This document shows positions 63,104-64,000 of a stretch of 64,000 nt of DNA, piece after piece (the first letter of the stretch is position 1; every line of letters starts with the position of its first letter). The position numbers were made by a program, and so were the translations under genes. Under the pieces are notes generated by a model. That model was not told where the DNA came from, did no database searches, and saw nothing but the letters and a program-made list of their open reading frames with translations. The DNA lies in NCBI GenBank assembly GCA_947457395.1, contig CANGVA010000011.1:28048-92047 (forward strand). Direction: 5' to 3'. This stretch comes from Bacteroidota bacterium (lineage in GTDB: Bacteria > Bacteroidota > Bacteroidia > UKL13-3).

Positions 63104-64000
63104 ATGCATCAGCATTATCATACCATCAGGCAGCTAAGTGCAGCCCTAGCTTTGTCTTTGCATCTGGCTGTGCTTACCAATGCCTATACCTTAAGTAAAA
63201 ATGAGCTGGTGTTGCAGTTTGAAAAAAACGGAACATGCTTCTACATTAAAATGGTTATTGCATCGGGGCATTGCTTTTTGCTATTCGGACATGAGGAGCT
63301 AAAAAAGGTTTCCAATGCGCAAATGGTTTTTCAGGAAGTTCATCAGCAATCCATCTCCGCACTTCATATGCACGGACAAAACCGCTCATTTGAGATGGTA
63401 TTTGCCAATGGGTTTAAACTGATATATAAACTATATGATGGTTTGGCTAATGTGTTGTTATATGATTCCAATCAAATGCAGACAGATGTATTTCGAGATT
63501 CCATACAAAATGATTTGCAATTGAGCTATGAGTCATTTTTAAGTCCGGTTAGCATAACTGCTGCAGACATAGTTAAAGATGGATATTTTTGCATTTGTAA
63601 AACTAATGATGCGCGCCTGCCTTATCACCTTTATCTTAAGCCTATCGAACATAAGTTGTATGAAAGCAGCGATGTGCTGGATTCGCTTACTCAATTGGCG
63701 CGGTTAAATTTGGCACACCGGCATTTTATGCAGCAGAAGAGCGCGGTATTGCATAGCCTGAAAGCGCAAATAAAAAGAACAGAATCACTGGTACAAAAAA
63801 CTGCTATGCAATTGCAGGAACATGGTGATGTGTTAACTGCAGAGCAAACCGGTCATCTAATCATGGCTAATCTCCACATATTGCATCAGGGTATGGAAAT
63901 GGCAACCCTGCATGATTTTTACCACAACCAATCTGCTCAAATCAAATTAAAGAAAGATTTGAGTCCACAAGAAAATGCAGCTTACTATTATCGCAAACAC
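63104..64000 (+). CDS. NFACT/RqcH-like protein, N-terminal and middle part (3' truncated)
   Basis: The frame starts at ATG 63104 and is open to the last base, giving 299 residues. The N-terminal part has the NFACT-N pattern SKNELVLQFEKN and ANGFKLIYKLYDGLANVLLYD. A coiled-coil middle (about 205-270) follows, then HDFYHNQSAQIKLKKDLSPQ with ENAAYYYRKH, which is the hallmark start of the NFACT-R region. RqcH-type proteins bind stalled 50S subunits and recruit tRNA for C-terminal tailing. The D-R pair known from RqcH appears here as N-R in HGQNRSFEMVF. The fold is clear; activity is uncertain. Confidence 0.8.
   Translation, partial: MHQHYHTIRQLSAALALSLHLAVLTNAYTLSKNELVLQFEKNGTCFYIKMVIASGHCFLLFGHEELKKVSNAQMVFQEVHQQSISALHMHGQNRSFEMVFANGFKLIYKLYDGLANVLLYDSNQMQTDVFRDSIQNDLQLSYESFLSPVSITAADIVKDGYFCICKTNDARLPYHLYLKPIEHKLYESSDVLDSLTQLARLNLAHRHFMQQKSAVLHSLKAQIKRTESLVQKTAMQLQEHGDVLTAEQTGHLIMANLHILHQGMEMATLHDFYHNQSAQIKLKKDLSPQENAAYYYRKH

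Noticed and set aside
1..64000. tRNA, rRNA, tmRNA and CRISPR arrays
   Set aside because: I looked for T-arm patterns, rRNA segments and spaced direct repeats in the intergenic regions and found none. Without a tool such as tRNAscan this is not proof.

Overview
The window looks like ordinary chromosome of a member of the Bacteroidota, probably close to the Chitinophagales/Sphingobacteriales side of the phylum; this placement is inferred from gene content, not from a phylogeny. The indications are a fused LpxC-FabZ gene, five proteins with type A Por/type IX secretion (T9SS) C-terminal sorting signals and one with a gliding-type (type B) C-terminus, a RemB/Wzi-like outer-membrane protein, a serine-palmitoyltransferase-like enzyme, DUF2490, a TonB-dependent receptor with a carboxypeptidase-like domain, promoters that fit the TTG...TAnnTTTG pattern of the phylum, and no Shine-Dalgarno sequences. 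Base composition is moderately AT-rich. No rRNA, tRNA, CRISPR array or prophage was seen.

Layout. 1-3245: lipid A genes (lpxC-fabZ end, lpxA, a small ABC ATPase, convergent lpxB). 3326-8088: a membrane-anchored coiled-coil protein, a T9SS cargo protein, the SPT-like enzyme and a DUF2490 protein. 8108-18208: T9SS cargo, a sodium:solute symporter, a REP-associated (RAYT/Y1) transposase with a 36-nt perfect palindrome, a large PIG-L deacetylase and more exported proteins. 18328-23072: FtsB/DivIC, then a convergent three-gene cluster that reads as a MukBEF/MksBEF-type condensin (ATPase, kleisin-like, MukE-like) without a JetD/MksG nuclease. 23294-30041: ferredoxin, LuxC-like acyl-CoA reductase, then arginine metabolism (arginase, CtlX, arginine decarboxylase) interrupted by an unrecognised exported protein, and a 45-codon basic small gene with its own promoter and terminator. 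30122-36807: TlpA-like thioredoxin, YdeP/FdhF-type molybdoenzyme, TonB receptor, T9SS cargo, riboflavin synthase. 36814-44739: a gliding-type C-terminal-domain protein whose N-terminus extends upstream to a likely CTG start, the succinate dehydrogenase/fumarate reductase operon, pyrD and a cysteine-free IscA-fold protein. 44744-45556: a long non-coding stretch made of two diverged copies of a structured repeat. 45695-64000: RluA-type pseudouridine synthase, RemB-like protein, a DnaE-type polymerase with a degraded PHP site, fatty acid desaturase, a DUF2520 protein with kdsC, an exported protein usually labelled asparagine synthetase B, smpB, selD-nnr, cysteine synthase, a TrmN6-type methyltransferase, a DPP-IV-type peptidase, a PhnP-like hydrolase and a truncated NFACT/RqcH-like gene.

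Most genes are housekeeping or envelope functions in short operons. The parts that deserve a second look are the condensin-like trio and its upstream dyads, the two-copy repeat in which a hairpin changes sequence on both arms but keeps its loop, the transposase/palindrome pair inside a probable operon, the non-AUG start of the gliding-type gene, and several proteins that have lost family-defining residues (IscA-like without Cys, DnaE PHP domain, ABC H-loop, NFACT DR motif).
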